From positions 4,712,001-4,776,000 of the forward strand of contig AP018280.1 in NCBI GenBank assembly GCA_004296455.1: 64,000 bases of DNA, given 5' to 3'. Position 1 is the first letter of the stretch; each line of letters opens with the position of its first letter. A program made the position numbers and the translations under genes. Origin of the DNA: Calothrix sp. NIES-4101. Its GTDB lineage: Bacteria > Cyanobacteriota > Cyanobacteriia > Cyanobacteriales > Nostocaceae. The notes under the pieces are model-generated. The model saw nothing but the letters and a program-made list of their open reading frames with translations. It made no database searches and was not told where the DNA came from. This document shows, one piece after another, positions 28,588-38,556 of the stretch.

Positions 28588-29211
28588 GTGGCTACAATTT
28601 TGCGAGACTTAAGCTATCGATATCAATGGTTATATGATGCGATCGCTCGTTTATCTGCTCTCACCGTCGGCGGTGAAGCTCGTTTTCGCCAACTTGCTTT
28701 ACAAAACTTAACAATTCACTCAGATACAAAAATCTTAGATTTATGCTGCGGTAGTGGTCAAGCAACTAGATTTATTGTTAAACTTTCTCAACAAGTAACT
28801 GGATTAGATGCATCTCCCCTATCTTTACAAAGGGCACGTAATAATGTACCGCAAGCAAATTATGTTGAAGCCTTCGCCGAGAAAATACCTTTGAGGGACA
28901 ACGAATTTGATATAGTTCATACTAGTGCAGCCCTGCACGAAATGCAACCTTCCCAGTTGCAAGAGATTCTCAAAGAAGTGCACCGTGTATTGAAACCTGG
29001 TGGAGTTTTTGCGATCGTCGATTTCCATCAACCGACAAATCCCATATTTATACCCGGTTTAGCTGTGTTTTTCTGGCTCTTTGAAACCGAAACGGCTTGG
29101 CAACTAATTAAAACCGATTTACCCAAATTACTTGAGGAAGTCGGGTTTGAATTATCAGAAGTTGTTTTACATGCAGGGGGGAGTTTACAAGTAATCCAGG
29201 CAAGAAAGTAG
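28588..29211 (+). CDS. SAM-dependent class I methyltransferase
   Basis: 207 residues from a GTG at 28588 ([16 protein letters not shown]). The frame is open from 28543, but the upstream residues look non-conserved and overlap the hemH leader. SAM-binding motif [14 protein letters not shown], acidic motif [11 protein letters not shown] and motif III-like [10 protein letters not shown] are present, with [13 protein letters not shown] afterwards. This is the UbiE/Methyltransf_11 type; the substrate is unknown (quinone- or porphyrin-like small molecules are possible given the neighbour). Ends just before a hairpin. Confidence 0.82.
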   Translation: MATILRDLSYRYQWLYDAIARLSALTVGGEARFRQLALQNLTIHSDTKILDLCCGSGQATRFIVKLSQQVTGLDASPLSLQRARNNVPQANYVEAFAEKIPLRDNEFDIVHTSAALHEMQPSQLQEILKEVHRVLKPGGVFAIVDFHQPTNPIFIPGLAVFFWLFETETAWQLIKTDLPKLLEEVGFELSEVVLHAGGSLQVIQARK

Positions 29212-29228
29212 AGGGTGTCAAGCCTTAA

Positions 29229-29257
29229 ACCTCCCTTTCTTTACCAAAAAGGGAGGT
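29229..29257. terminator. Hairpin between convergent genes
   Basis: ACCTCCCTTT (29229-29238) pairs fully with AAAGGGAGGT (29248-29257). It lies between the methyltransferase stop and the converging SIMPL-gene stop. No long T run follows on either strand. Confidence 0.5.
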
Positions 29258-29298
29258 ATCGAACTCACGTTAAGTTGGTATCACTAACGTCAAAAATT

Positions 29299-30045
29299 CT
29301 AATCCATTGCAAACTTCACAGACACAACAGCAGTAATATCCTTTTCAATGGATGAAGTATCGTAAATACCGGAATTACTGACTTCCGTGGAGTTGCGCGA
29401 CGTAATTTGGAATACACCTGTTTGGGCACTTTGAACAGAACCGACTCGATTCCCTGTACTCTTGGCAATGGCTTCAGCCCTTGACTTTGCGTCTTTTGTC
29501 GCTTCTGCAACCATTTCAACTCGTAACTTCGCTAGTTGTGTATATAAGTACTCTGGAGGCTCGGAGATTAAAGGAATACCTTCATTAATTAATGATGTTG
29601 ATTGCTGAGATAATTTAGCAATACGCTCAATATCATTTGAGCGAATTTCAAAGCGCTGATTTAGTCTGTATGCAAGAGTTTTACCTGTTTCCCGCCCATT
29701 AATAACTTCGGGAATTGTTGAGGTATCAATAGGGCTTAAAGTAATTGTATTTTCTGGAATTTGTTGTTCTTTGAGGTATTGTTGCACCCGTTCGGTACGA
29801 GTTTTCAGTTCTTGGTATGCTGTTTGTGGTGTGGGTTGCTGACTGGAAATAGACATTCTCCAAATCACATAATCAGCACGAATCGGGCGTTTTGCTGAAC
29901 CTGTAACACTGAGAGCATCATCTGGTCTACGGATGTTACGAATTGCACGAGAATTCATGTATGAACTCACTACTAATGCAATTGATAAAGCTGCTAAACC
30001 TGCAAATAATTGAGGGAAGCTACGGGATGAAGAAGAGTCTTGCAT
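29299..30045 (-). CDS. SIMPL-domain (DUF541) periplasmic protein
   Basis: 248 residues. An N-terminal hydrophobic anchor (LFAGLAALSIALVVSSYM, about 13-30) is followed by LSVTGSAKRPIRADYVIWRM, the opening strand of SIMPL domains. Further family features are ITLSPIDTSTIPE, YRLNQRFEIRSNDIERI, and the helix AKLRVEMVAEATKDAKSRAEAIAKSTGNRVG. The family forms oligomeric periplasmic or surface proteins of unclear role, related to oxidative-stress protection (YggE) in enterobacteria. Stand-alone gene. Confidence 0.82.
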   Translation of the reverse strand: MQDSSSSRSFPQLFAGLAALSIALVVSSYMNSRAIRNIRRPDDALSVTGSAKRPIRADYVIWRMSISSQQPTPQTAYQELKTRTERVQQYLKEQQIPENTITLSPIDTSTIPEVINGRETGKTLAYRLNQRFEIRSNDIERIAKLSQQSTSLINEGIPLISEPPEYLYTQLAKLRVEMVAEATKDAKSRAEAIAKSTGNRVGSVQSAQTGVFQITSRNSTEVSNSGIYDTSSIEKDITAVVSVKFAMD

Positions 30046-30283
30046 AAGTTGTATTTAATAATTTGTAGATTCTTGTAAAGATATGAAATTTACCCTTAAC
30101 AAGTTAGTTTGCAACTTGTGGGTAATTATGCAACCCCAATAGATTTAATTCCATTAGATAGAATGGTGACTACCTTTCCCTGTTAGCGAATTCCTGATTT
30201 ATTCAATTTAATTTATACAAAGTTAATCAACTCTTTATCTTTATAAAGATATCATTGGTAAACCCATTATTTAATTTAAACTT

Positions 30284-30817
30284 ATGACAAAATTCATCCT
30301 TTATATAGCAACCAGTATTGATGGATTTATTGCCCGGATTGACGGTAGCATTGATTGGTTACCATTGGCGGAAGTAGATGGAGAAGATTATGGGTATGCC
30401 GAATTTTATAACTCAATTGATGCTGTGGTAATGGGTTCCAGAACTTATGAACAGGTTTTGAGATTTGGTGATTGGGCTTATCCAGGAAAACTTACCTATG
30501 TTTTCACAAATCGGCATTTATCAACAACACGGAGTGATATATTATTTATCAGAGGTGGGATTGAAGAAGTTATTTTAGATGTGAAACAGAGGGGGTTTAA
30601 ACGAGTATGGTTGGTGGGTGGTGGTAATGTTATATCCTCTTTCATGAATCGGGGATTAGTTGATGAGTATATAATTACAATTATTCCCATTATTCTCGGT
30701 TCGGGTATTTCTTTGTTTCAGTCAGTGTCAGAATTAAAGCTTAATTTTGTTGGCAGTAAATCTTATCTTTCTGGGGCTGTAGAACTTCGATATCAAAAAA
30801 ATGAAACCGAAATTTGA
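30284..30817 (+). CDS. Dihydrofolate reductase-fold (RibD C-terminal-like) protein
   Basis: 177 residues: FILYIATSIDGFIARIDGSIDWLP at the start, VVMGSRTYEQVL in the middle, and VWLVGGGNVISSFMNRGLVDEYIITIIPIILGSGISLF at the end. These are the NADPH-binding features of the RibD-C/YwjB group. The substrate is unknown; dihydrofolate itself is unlikely. The 3' end overlaps the next gene by 17 nt, so the two are probably translated together. Confidence 0.85.
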   Translation: MTKFILYIATSIDGFIARIDGSIDWLPLAEVDGEDYGYAEFYNSIDAVVMGSRTYEQVLRFGDWAYPGKLTYVFTNRHLSTTRSDILFIRGGIEEVILDVKQRGFKRVWLVGGGNVISSFMNRGLVDEYIITIIPIILGSGISLFQSVSELKLNFVGSKSYLSGAVELRYQKNETEI

Positions 30818-31388
30818 AGACAAATTAGAGACTTTTCATGCTGCAAGTCGTCAAGATTGGCGAGAATGGTTGGAGAAAAATCATGATAAATATACCGGTA
30901 TATGGCTGATTTACTACAAAGTCAAAAGTGGTAAACCCAGCATTAAATACAGCGAAGCTGTCAAAGAAGCTTTATGTTTTGGTTGGATTGATAGTAAAGT
31001 AAAATCTTTAGACACAGAACGTTATCAACAAATATTTACGCCTCGGAAAGCGACAAGTGTATGGTCAAAATTAAATAAACAATATATTCAAGAATTAATT
31101 GAAGAAGGTTTAATGACTGATTTTGGAATTGCCAAGATTGAAATTGCCAAACAAAATGGTTCTTGGACAAGTTTAGATGAGATTGAAGCATTAATAATTC
31201 CAAGAGATTTGATGCAGGCTTTAGAATTAAATGCAACTGCTAAAAATAATTTTGATGCATTTAGTAAAACTATAAAAAAGAATATCTTGATGTGGATTAA
31301 TAGCGCTAAACGTCCGGAGACAAGGCTCAGGAGAATTGAGCAAACCATAATATCAGCAGTACAAAACACTAGCCCATTGGCTCGATAA
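30801..31388 (+). CDS. YdeI/OmdA-type protein
   Basis: 195 residues. The conserved opening F-x-A-x-x-x-x-WR-x-WLEKNHD is followed by IWLIYYKVKSGKPSIKYSEAVKEALCFGWIDSKVKSLD, and RKATSVWSKLNKQYIQELIEEGLM follows. This is the YdeI/OmpD-associated family (bacteriocin-protection-like). The molecular role is unresolved. The start codon lies inside the preceding gene (17-nt overlap), indicating a two-gene operon. Confidence 0.83.
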   Translation: MKPKFEDKLETFHAASRQDWREWLEKNHDKYTGIWLIYYKVKSGKPSIKYSEAVKEALCFGWIDSKVKSLDTERYQQIFTPRKATSVWSKLNKQYIQELIEEGLMTDFGIAKIEIAKQNGSWTSLDEIEALIIPRDLMQALELNATAKNNFDAFSKTIKKNILMWINSAKRPETRLRRIEQTIISAVQNTSPLAR

Positions 31389-31618
31389 TAATTAATTGTT
31401 CAGGCTAGATATAAAGTAAATATTTAGTACAGAGAAATGCGGTTTTTTTGGATTTAAGCATAGAGCATTATCCTACTTGTTTGAAGAGAAACCACCTTTC
31501 TGCACAACTGAAGATATACTTTATATTCACTTTATTAATTGTCTCTTACGAGTAAAAAAGTGAGGCGGAAGCGATAAATATGAGATTAAATTTTTATTTT
31601 GGATGAAAATTTTTATCT

Positions 31619-31843
31619 TTATTCATCATTATCCCATGTTTCATTACCTAGCAAATCAATTATTTTGTCACGGAGTAGAAAATCATTTTCTTCTAACTCA
31701 AGTTCCACACAAACCCAATCACGACCAGGAATAAACTTACACAATGCATAAATTGGCTCATTGCGCTGAATTTTGCCTTTTTTGACTAGTTCACGAGCTT
31801 CTTCTTTCAAAACTTCTAAGTCATATTTAACAGTAGTTTTCAT
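31619..31843 (-). CDS. DUF4327 small protein
   Basis: 74 residues: YDLEVLKEEARELVKKGKIQRNEPIYALCKFIPGRDWVCVELELEENDFLLRDKIIDLLG in broken form matches the cyanobacterial DUF4327 pattern. The helix with Val-Lys, the 'I-x-x-x-x-P-I' turn, the 'W' and the 'E-x-x-x-x-DF' segment are all present. Function unknown. It is the last gene of the seven-gene minus-strand cluster, 18 bp after the preceding stop. Confidence 0.65.
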   Translation of the reverse strand: MKTTVKYDLEVLKEEARELVKKGKIQRNEPIYALCKFIPGRDWVCVELELEENDFLLRDKIIDLLGNETWDNDE

Positions 31844-31861
31844 ACAAAATATACTCCTTCC

Positions 31862-32932
31862 TTATTTAGATACTTTCCATGCAGTTTGTGCACCCATTTT
31901 CCCCACTTTGGTAAATATCCAACAACCACGTTGAAAGATATCTTTACCTGGTTCACATTTGGGTTTAACTCCGATTAACTGCTCAATTTCTTCGCTAGAT
32001 AACAACCAGTTAGAGGCTTGAGCGCGTTCTAATATATCCATATACCACAATGGATTTGGTGGTTGAAAGTGCGAAGTCAATATTTGTTCTAATTTGTCCA
32101 AAGATTGAGTAATAGTATGTAATTGTTCGCTAAATCGAGATTCCCAAGATATTTCTGAAGTCGGATTTTCTTGTAAACAATTTGCTGACGAGGTTGGTGG
32201 AACTTCTAAAGATTCCATAATTGTATTCAATTGTTCGTCAACTATTTTATTTTTGAGCATCTCCAACTGTGGTGAAGAACTTGCAACTACAGGATTAGAT
32301 GGAATAGTTTGACGGGCAGTAGGTGCAGATACTCTAGTTTGATTTTGATTATTTTTCAAATTAGAGATGACTTCACTCAATTCTGGAAATCTTTGTATAT
32401 AATCTTCGTTTAAAGCATGGCTAATTTTTGCATCTTGGTCTAATTTTGGTTTGACAATATTAGCTTCTCTGGCAAGTGATTGAGTAATTTCTGCTGCCAA
32501 GTTACTTAAATATATAGCAGCTTCTGTTTCTCCTCGCACAGACATTTGTTGGGCAATTTGCCTCATCAAATTGACAAAGCGCGAATTTACTAAATCTTTA
32601 TTTACTGCTAAGATGTCCCTCTCCTTACCTTCAGGACAGTCTAATAATTCTTGAATCAATTGCAGATATATTTGAATTTCATTCTCACTGTGGGGAGATT
32701 TTTTGGCGGTGACTAAAACATGATTTAATTGTTCTGCCCAATATTGTAAAAACTTGGCAGCTTCCAACTTACCATTCGTAGCAAGTTGCTGAGCAACTTG
32801 TTCCATGAATTCCAAAAATTCAACAGTTAAAAGTTCTTCATGTTGATGTAAAACATTCCACTCCTCTCCATCAGGGCAGGTAAGAAGTGCTTGAATTAAA
32901 TTAAGATAAAGAGAGAGATATTTTTGATTCAT
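31862..32932 (-). CDS. Cyanobacterial protein with two copies of a helical module
   Basis: 356 residues, no named family. Residues ~8-72 and ~85-150 are two copies of one helical module. Its shared pattern is LIQ-x-LL-x-CP-x-G-x-E, then IL/VL, then a Phe-rich helix, then VAQQLA or IAQQMS, then G-x-x-EAA-x-(F/Y)L. A long Ser/Pro/Thr/Asn-rich linker follows (about 175-260). A C-terminal domain (about 292-356) reads PLWYMDILERAQASNWLLSSEEIEQLIG, then an aromatic FQRGCWIFTKVGKMGAQTAW end. It resembles adaptor or targeting proteins of unknown role. Lies 50 bp after the host-attachment-like gene in the same operon. Confidence 0.6.
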   Translation of the reverse strand: MNQKYLSLYLNLIQALLTCPDGEEWNVLHQHEELLTVEFLEFMEQVAQQLATNGKLEAAKFLQYWAEQLNHVLVTAKKSPHSENEIQIYLQLIQELLDCPEGKERDILAVNKDLVNSRFVNLMRQIAQQMSVRGETEAAIYLSNLAAEITQSLAREANIVKPKLDQDAKISHALNEDYIQRFPELSEVISNLKNNQNQTRVSAPTARQTIPSNPVVASSSPQLEMLKNKIVDEQLNTIMESLEVPPTSSANCLQENPTSEISWESRFSEQLHTITQSLDKLEQILTSHFQPPNPLWYMDILERAQASNWLLSSEEIEQLIGVKPKCEPGKDIFQRGCWIFTKVGKMGAQTAWKVSK

Positions 32933-32982
32933 TTTAATGATACCTCCAAAATATAGTTAAAAAACATTTAAAAATAAGGCTT

Positions 32983-33474
32983 TTAAGGGGCTGAACGATG
33001 AGCAGGTAAGAGATTTTTAGCTGCTAAATATTCATGTATTTCTAATGGTTTGAGTTTACACAAATCTTTTGCTAGCACTTCAATATTTAAACTACTGGGT
33101 AGTGAATGAATTACAGACTCGCGTAAAACTCCTAGAGTTTGCGACTCAGCAACAAGCACTAATTTGTGAATTGAGTGACGTTGAGTTAATTCAATAATTT
33201 CATCTGCGATCGCTCGTGCAAAGCGTCGTCCATATTCATTCAAATGGTTTTCACGACCATCATCATATGCATGGGCTTGACTTCCTGCTCCTTGATTTCT
33301 TCCTGTTTTCGTATTTGTCCAAAGTTCTTTGCCTTGTAATTCTTTTGTCGAATTCAACAGTCCTTTATGTTCGATCAGATGACATTCAGATTCATCAAGC
33401 CGATTATCTATCGGTTCAAGTGTTAAAAATCTTGCTTTGGCACCATCAATCACAGAAACCAAATATTTACTCAT
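32983..33474 (-). CDS. Host-attachment-protein-like (bacterial eRF1-fold) protein
   Basis: 163 residues. It begins YLVSVIDGAKARFL, has a loop with a Gly/Asn/His-rich stretch (NQGAGSQAHAYDDGRENHLNE), then FARAIADEIIE and IHKLVLVAESQTLGVLRESV, ending KDLCKLKPLEIHEYL. This is the family annotated 'host attachment protein' after Agrobacterium. It is now known to share the eRF1/peptide-release fold, so a role at the ribosome or in stress is as likely as attachment. Fifth gene of the minus-strand cluster. Confidence 0.72.
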   Translation of the reverse strand: MSKYLVSVIDGAKARFLTLEPIDNRLDESECHLIEHKGLLNSTKELQGKELWTNTKTGRNQGAGSQAHAYDDGRENHLNEYGRRFARAIADEIIELTQRHSIHKLVLVAESQTLGVLRESVIHSLPSSLNIEVLAKDLCKLKPLEIHEYLAAKNLLPAHRSAP

Positions 33475-33615
33475 TAGTTCACTCCTTGAGATTGTTGTTG
33501 ATAATTACATAACATCCTTGGGAACTAATTCCTTTATATTTTGAAGGTAGCAAATAAATATGAGGAAGTTGTGAGGGATCGTATCCCCGACTTTTTCGCA
33601 AGTACATAAATCAAG

Positions 33616-34098
33616 TTACAATTTGTAACCTATCTGTCGGAGAAATTGTTTCCGTACTGTTGCATCATCAGCACTTTCCACACCCTGGGGAGAAAATCCA
33701 TCTATAATCCCTAAAATACCTCTTCCTTGTTCGGTTTCAGCAATAATTACTTGTACAGGGTTGGCTGTCGCACAGTAAATATGACACACTTCAGGACATT
33801 GTTTAATTGCATTTAAAAAGTTAATGGGGAAGGCTTCTTTGAGCAAAATAATAAAGCTGTGTCCGGCTCCTAATGATTGAGCATTTTTAGTAGCTATTTC
33901 TTCTAGATTTTGTTCATTTCCAGCTATCCGAATTAAACAGTCGCCGGATGCTTCGCAGAAAGCAATTCCAAATTTAACTTGAGAGGAAATACCTACCATG
34001 ATTTCATACAAATCTTCAACTGTTTTGATGAAATGGGTTTGACCAATAATAATATTACAGTTTTCAGGAATTTCCATAGGGATAATTTTTGTTTCCAT
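33616..34098 (-). CDS. Adenosine-specific kinase-family protein
   Basis: 160 residues, with the family order NIIIGQTHFIKTVEDLYE, VKFGIAFCEASGDCLIRIAGN, LGAGHSFIILLKEAFPINFLNAIK, and VCHIYCATANPVQVIIAETEQGRGILGIIDG. The family was named from an archaeal protein that binds AMP and adenosine; the physiological reaction in bacteria is not settled. It follows the exporter permease by 24 bp, so it is probably in the same transcript. Confidence 0.82.
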   Translation of the reverse strand: METKIIPMEIPENCNIIIGQTHFIKTVEDLYEIMVGISSQVKFGIAFCEASGDCLIRIAGNEQNLEEIATKNAQSLGAGHSFIILLKEAFPINFLNAIKQCPEVCHIYCATANPVQVIIAETEQGRGILGIIDGFSPQGVESADDATVRKQFLRQIGYKL

Positions 34099-34122
34099 AT
34101 AATTACCTGAATTTTTGATTTA

Positions 34123-36420
34123 TTAACTAAGTTGATTACGAAACTTATTACTACTAATTGCCAATAATATTATGGCGAACAATGCTAAAGCGATCGCATG
34201 GGGATATAAAACTTCTAATCCCACGCCTTTGAGGAGTATTCCTCGAATAATTGCGACGTAGTGACGTAGGGGATTTAACCACGATAAATATTGAAAAAAT
34301 ATAGGCATACTTTCAATTGGTGTAATTGTACCGGAGAGAGTATTGAGCGGCAGATTAATAAAAAATGCTGTTAGTTGAGTACGAATTTGAGTTGGGGAAA
34401 TAGTTGCTAAAAATAATCCAATACTAATACCAACAAAGATTGCCAAACTAGAAAGGAGGAGGAAAAGGGGAAAATTACCGCGAAATGGCAGATGGAAAAT
34501 TAGGCGAGATATAGCTAAGGCGAGAAACACGTCTAAAATTAATAATAAAAATAAGGGAACAACTTTAGCTAATAAAATTTCCCAGTCAGAAGCAGGAGTC
34601 ATTAATAATTGTTCCAGGGTTCCCGATTCTTTTTCACGGACAAGGGCTGCTGCTGCAACTAAGGAACTCATGAGGGTTAAAACTAATCCTAAGACTCCTG
34701 GAACTAGAAACCAGCTACTTATTAATCCTGGGTTGTAAAGGATATTAATTTGTGGTTCTATTAAGGAAAACGTGGAGTTGTTAAGGCTATTTTTTTCATT
34801 TAATGTTTGATTATATTTACTCACTATTTGGGATGCATATCCACTAGCAATACCTGCTGTATTAGCATCAACTGCATCAATGAAAATTTGAATGTCTGTA
34901 GTTTTTCCTTGTCGGATATTGCGATTAAATTCAGGAGGAATTACTAATCCGGCGGTAATATTTCCTTCTCTAACTTGTTTAGCAAGTTGTTTTTGATTGT
35001 CATTGTGATATTTAGCCTTAAAGACATGATTTTCTGTAAAAGCGGCTATTAAGTCTCTACTTGCTGGTGTCTGAGAATAATCAACTATTCCTAGTTTAAG
35101 ATTATTGACATCGGGATTGAGGGCAAAACCAAAAACTAATAATTGGATAGTAGCTGGAAAAATCAATAAAAATATTAATTGTTTGTTACCTAAAGTTTGT
35201 TTAATCTCTTTGATAATTAGTGACCAAAAGCGACTGGCAAATAAATTATTAAAATTATTATTGTTTGGTAAAGCAATAGCATGACGAGAATTTACTTGTC
35301 TGATATTTTCAGAGAATTGCATTCGCCAGAGAATGCGATCGCAACCAATAAATAAAATCAGACAAAATCCTATTAATATCAAAGGAACATGCCATATTCC
35401 TCCCCATCCTGTCCCCCGAACAAATGCATCACGGGTAATTAAAATATAATAGCGAGCAGGAACAATATAGGAAACTAAAGATAGGGGAAAGGGAATATTA
35501 TCAACTGGATAAATAAAGCCAGAAAGTAAATAAGCTGTGAGAAAACCTGTGGTTGCCACGCCTTGAACCGCAGCACTTTGAGTATTAGTACGACAACCCA
35601 TGAATAAGCCAAAAAGAACACTAGCACTTAAATAAATGGGCGTGGTTAGTAATAATGGAATTGGGCTACCAGCAAACCAAAGTTGAAAGATAAAGATTCC
35701 TGGTATAATTATAAACACCGCCTGGATTAAACCAATAATTAAATAGGCTAGACCTTTTCCTAATATTAATTCTCTCGCACTAAGACTGGTAGAATAAATT
35801 TGTAAAATCGTTCCCTGCTCTTTTTCTCGCACCATGGCGATCGCACTTAATAATGATAGGAAAATCCACAAGTTGACAGCAAAGACTCCTGGTACAATAT
35901 ATAGGGATTCTTTACGTCCTGGATTAAACCACAGACGAATATGGGGAATAATTTGATTATTTAGAGATAATAATTTTTGATTTTGCAAAAAAAATCTGGT
36001 TGTGGCACGAATACTATTTTTGATGACTCTGGCATTATTACCATCTGTGCCATCTACTAATACTTGGACTGGACTTTGTTGATTACGATGGATGCGATCG
36101 CTAAATTCAGGAGGAATAATTATAACTGCTTTTGCTAAACCACTATCAATAATTTTATTTGGGTTAGCTAAACTCTCTCTACTGCTCAACTGTACAGGTT
36201 GAAATTGATTGGTGGCAAATAATCTTTCAATATAAGCACGACTGCTAGGACTGCGTTCAAAGTCTTGAATGGCTAGAGGAATATTTTTTGTTTCTAATCT
36301 AATTGCAAAACCAAATAAAAGTAATGTTATTAATGGTAGAGCAAAAGCCAATGCAACAGTTAATTTATCTCGTCGAAACTGCTTTAATTCTTTAATACAT
36401 TGGTTGAGGATACGTTGCAT
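34123..36420 (-). CDS. ABC-2 exporter permease, two permeases fused in one chain
   Basis: 765 residues made of two ABC-2 membrane subunits in tandem. Each half has an N-terminal helix, a large periplasmic domain (one with LVDGTDGNNARVIKNSI, the other with FIDAVDANTAGIASGYASQIV), then five helices. Each carries the conserved ATP-binding-cassette contact (AMVREKEQGTILQIYSTSLS and ALVREKESGTLEQLLMTPAS). This is the YhhJ/YbhR+YbhS arrangement as a single polypeptide. With the dual ATPase (2-bp gap) and HlyD adaptor it forms a drug- or lipid-type exporter. Substrate unknown. Confidence 0.88.
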   Translation of the reverse strand: MQRILNQCIKELKQFRRDKLTVALAFALPLITLLLFGFAIRLETKNIPLAIQDFERSPSSRAYIERLFATNQFQPVQLSSRESLANPNKIIDSGLAKAVIIIPPEFSDRIHRNQQSPVQVLVDGTDGNNARVIKNSIRATTRFFLQNQKLLSLNNQIIPHIRLWFNPGRKESLYIVPGVFAVNLWIFLSLLSAIAMVREKEQGTILQIYSTSLSARELILGKGLAYLIIGLIQAVFIIIPGIFIFQLWFAGSPIPLLLTTPIYLSASVLFGLFMGCRTNTQSAAVQGVATTGFLTAYLLSGFIYPVDNIPFPLSLVSYIVPARYYILITRDAFVRGTGWGGIWHVPLILIGFCLILFIGCDRILWRMQFSENIRQVNSRHAIALPNNNNFNNLFASRFWSLIIKEIKQTLGNKQLIFLLIFPATIQLLVFGFALNPDVNNLKLGIVDYSQTPASRDLIAAFTENHVFKAKYHNDNQKQLAKQVREGNITAGLVIPPEFNRNIRQGKTTDIQIFIDAVDANTAGIASGYASQIVSKYNQTLNEKNSLNNSTFSLIEPQINILYNPGLISSWFLVPGVLGLVLTLMSSLVAAAALVREKESGTLEQLLMTPASDWEILLAKVVPLFLLLILDVFLALAISRLIFHLPFRGNFPLFLLLSSLAIFVGISIGLFLATISPTQIRTQLTAFFINLPLNTLSGTITPIESMPIFFQYLSWLNPLRHYVAIIRGILLKGVGLEVLYPHAIALALFAIILLAISSNKFRNQLS

Positions 36421-36422
36421 AA

Positions 36423-38393
36423 CTATTTTTGAGCACGTTGGACAATACCAATAAATGCATCTTCGAGGGAAAAGGGAATACTACGAAAAGAAATAATTTC
36501 TAAATCTGATTCTTTTAATAAAGAACATACTTTAATTATTTCTACTTCAGGATTTTCTAACACAATATGGAGAGTGGAACCAAATAAGGAAACCTGCCAA
36601 AACTGAAAATTTAATTTCAAAATTTCATAGGCAATTTGTGCTTTATTCGTGACTAATTCAATTAATTTGCCTGGTTGTGCTGCTTTAATTTGTGTTGGCG
36701 AACCTTGGGCTACCATTTCTCCAGCAACCATAAACCCCATACGATGACAATGTTCTGCTTCTTCGAGATAATGAGTTGTCACTAATACTGCGGTTCCGTG
36801 ATGTGCTAAATCTTCAATTAAACGCCAAAATTGTCTTCTTGCTAAAGGATCAACTCCAGATGTTGGTTCGTCGAGAAATAAAATCTCCGGTTCGTGCATA
36901 ATAGAAGCACCAAATGCTACTCTTTGTTTCCAACCTCCAGGTAGTCTTTTGGTGAGCATATTTTCTTGCCCGACTAAACCGCATGTTTGTAAAACCCAGT
37001 CAATTTTTTCGCGTCTTTGTTGCGGAGAAACACCATAAACACCGCAGTAAAATTCCAGGTTTTCTACTACACTTAAATCATCATAAAGAGTAAACTTTTG
37101 ACTCATATAGCCAATACGTTGACGAATATCTGGGCTGCGTAAATTACTAACTTTACCTGCTAGGGAAACTTCACCTTTTGTTTGTTGGAGAAGCCCACAT
37201 AGCATTTTGATAGTTGTAGTTTTTCCAGCACCATTTGCACCTAAAAGCCCGTAAATCTCTCCATACCTTACTGCTAAATTCAAATTTTTAGTTGCGTGAA
37301 AATTACCGTAGGTTTTCCAAATATTTTTTGCACAAATTGCTATATTATTTTGATGTTTTTGAGTTTGTGGATATTTTTTAGTGCGGGGAAATGGGATAAA
37401 TTTTGGGTCTGAGCCTTGTTGCCTGAGACGGTGAACAAAGACATTTTCGAGAGTTGCTGCTGTTGTTTCAATACTTGCTGAAATCTTGTGATGTTTGAGA
37501 ATTTCTTTTATATATGTTGTGTCTGCATTGACATTTTTCACAAGTACATCGAGCCTATCACCAAAAGTTTGTACATCAGTGATACCTGTTGAACCTGCAT
37601 TTATAGCTGGCGACAAAAGCTGCTCTGTCAGTTGCAAATTATTCGTTCGCAATTCCAGACGATATAAACCTAAACTAGAACGTAATTCTGGCAGTGTTCC
37701 AGTTTGATGTATCTGTCCATCATACATTAAAGCAATGCGATCGCATCTTTCTGCTTCGTCTAAATAGGGTGTGGCTACAATTATAGTCACTAGTTCTTGG
37801 GATAATTCTGCTAAGACATCCCAAAATTCCCGACGAGATACGGGATCAACTCCTGTGGTAGGTTCATCTAATAGTAATACTTCCGGTTGGGAAATTAACG
37901 CACAGCATAATGCTAGTTTTTGTTTCATTCCCCCTGATAATTTCCCCGCTAAACGGTGGCTAAATTTTTCTAAATTCATCAACCTTAAATATTTAATCCG
38001 ACGTTCTTGGAACCTCTTTTCGGGGACTTGTCGCAATCCCGCAGAATAACGCAAATTTTCATCGATGCTTAAGTCTAAATAAAGTGAAAATTGCTGTGTT
38101 AAATAGCCTATTTTTAAACGTGCCTCACGGGGAGAATGGTTTAGTATTTGGACATTCCCGGCAGTTGCTGCCATCACACCACCAAGAATGTGAAAAATGC
38201 TGCTTTTACCGGCACCATCGGGGCCAATTAAGCCAAAAATTTCTCCTTGTTTCACTTCAAAGTTTATGCCACGAACTGCTGTAAATTCACCATATCTTTT
38301 ATATAAATTTTGAACACAAACAATTAATTTTTGAGATTCTATTTCTAATTTCGTATTTCTTTTATTTGAATCAATATTTTGATTTAAGCTCAT
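36423..38393 (-). CDS. ABC exporter ATPase with two nucleotide-binding domains
   Basis: 656 residues. The first ATPase domain has Walker A GPDGAGKSS, signature LSGGMKQK and Walker B VLLLDEPTTGVDP. The second has Walker A GANGAGKTT, a degenerate signature LPGGWKQR and Walker B ILFLDEPTSGVDP. A linker of about 60 residues lies between them. It matches the YbhF/RbbA-like dual ATPase that drives two ABC-2 permease halves. The altered second signature may make the two sites unequal. Preceded by hlyD (163-bp gap) and followed after 2 bp by its fused permease. Confidence 0.9.
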   Translation of the reverse strand: MSLNQNIDSNKRNTKLEIESQKLIVCVQNLYKRYGEFTAVRGINFEVKQGEIFGLIGPDGAGKSSIFHILGGVMAATAGNVQILNHSPREARLKIGYLTQQFSLYLDLSIDENLRYSAGLRQVPEKRFQERRIKYLRLMNLEKFSHRLAGKLSGGMKQKLALCCALISQPEVLLLDEPTTGVDPVSRREFWDVLAELSQELVTIIVATPYLDEAERCDRIALMYDGQIHQTGTLPELRSSLGLYRLELRTNNLQLTEQLLSPAINAGSTGITDVQTFGDRLDVLVKNVNADTTYIKEILKHHKISASIETTAATLENVFVHRLRQQGSDPKFIPFPRTKKYPQTQKHQNNIAICAKNIWKTYGNFHATKNLNLAVRYGEIYGLLGANGAGKTTTIKMLCGLLQQTKGEVSLAGKVSNLRSPDIRQRIGYMSQKFTLYDDLSVVENLEFYCGVYGVSPQQRREKIDWVLQTCGLVGQENMLTKRLPGGWKQRVAFGASIMHEPEILFLDEPTSGVDPLARRQFWRLIEDLAHHGTAVLVTTHYLEEAEHCHRMGFMVAGEMVAQGSPTQIKAAQPGKLIELVTNKAQIAYEILKLNFQFWQVSLFGSTLHIVLENPEVEIIKVCSLLKESDLEIISFRSIPFSLEDAFIGIVQRAQK

Positions 38394-38556
38394 GGTTACA
38401 TGTTTGACTCAATACCTAAATTCTGATTTTGCTCTTCTATTAACTGTGCTGGAATAAATATTCAATAAATCATTTAATATTAATTACATTTTTTGATTAA
38501 TAAAAATATTCATTCATGTGTCCACATTTTTCAAAATCGTATTTACTACGGACAAT

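Noticed and set aside
30801-30817. Frameshifted fusion of the RibD-like and YdeI-like genes
   Set aside because: Both frames are complete with proper start and stop; a 17-nt overlap is normal for an operon.
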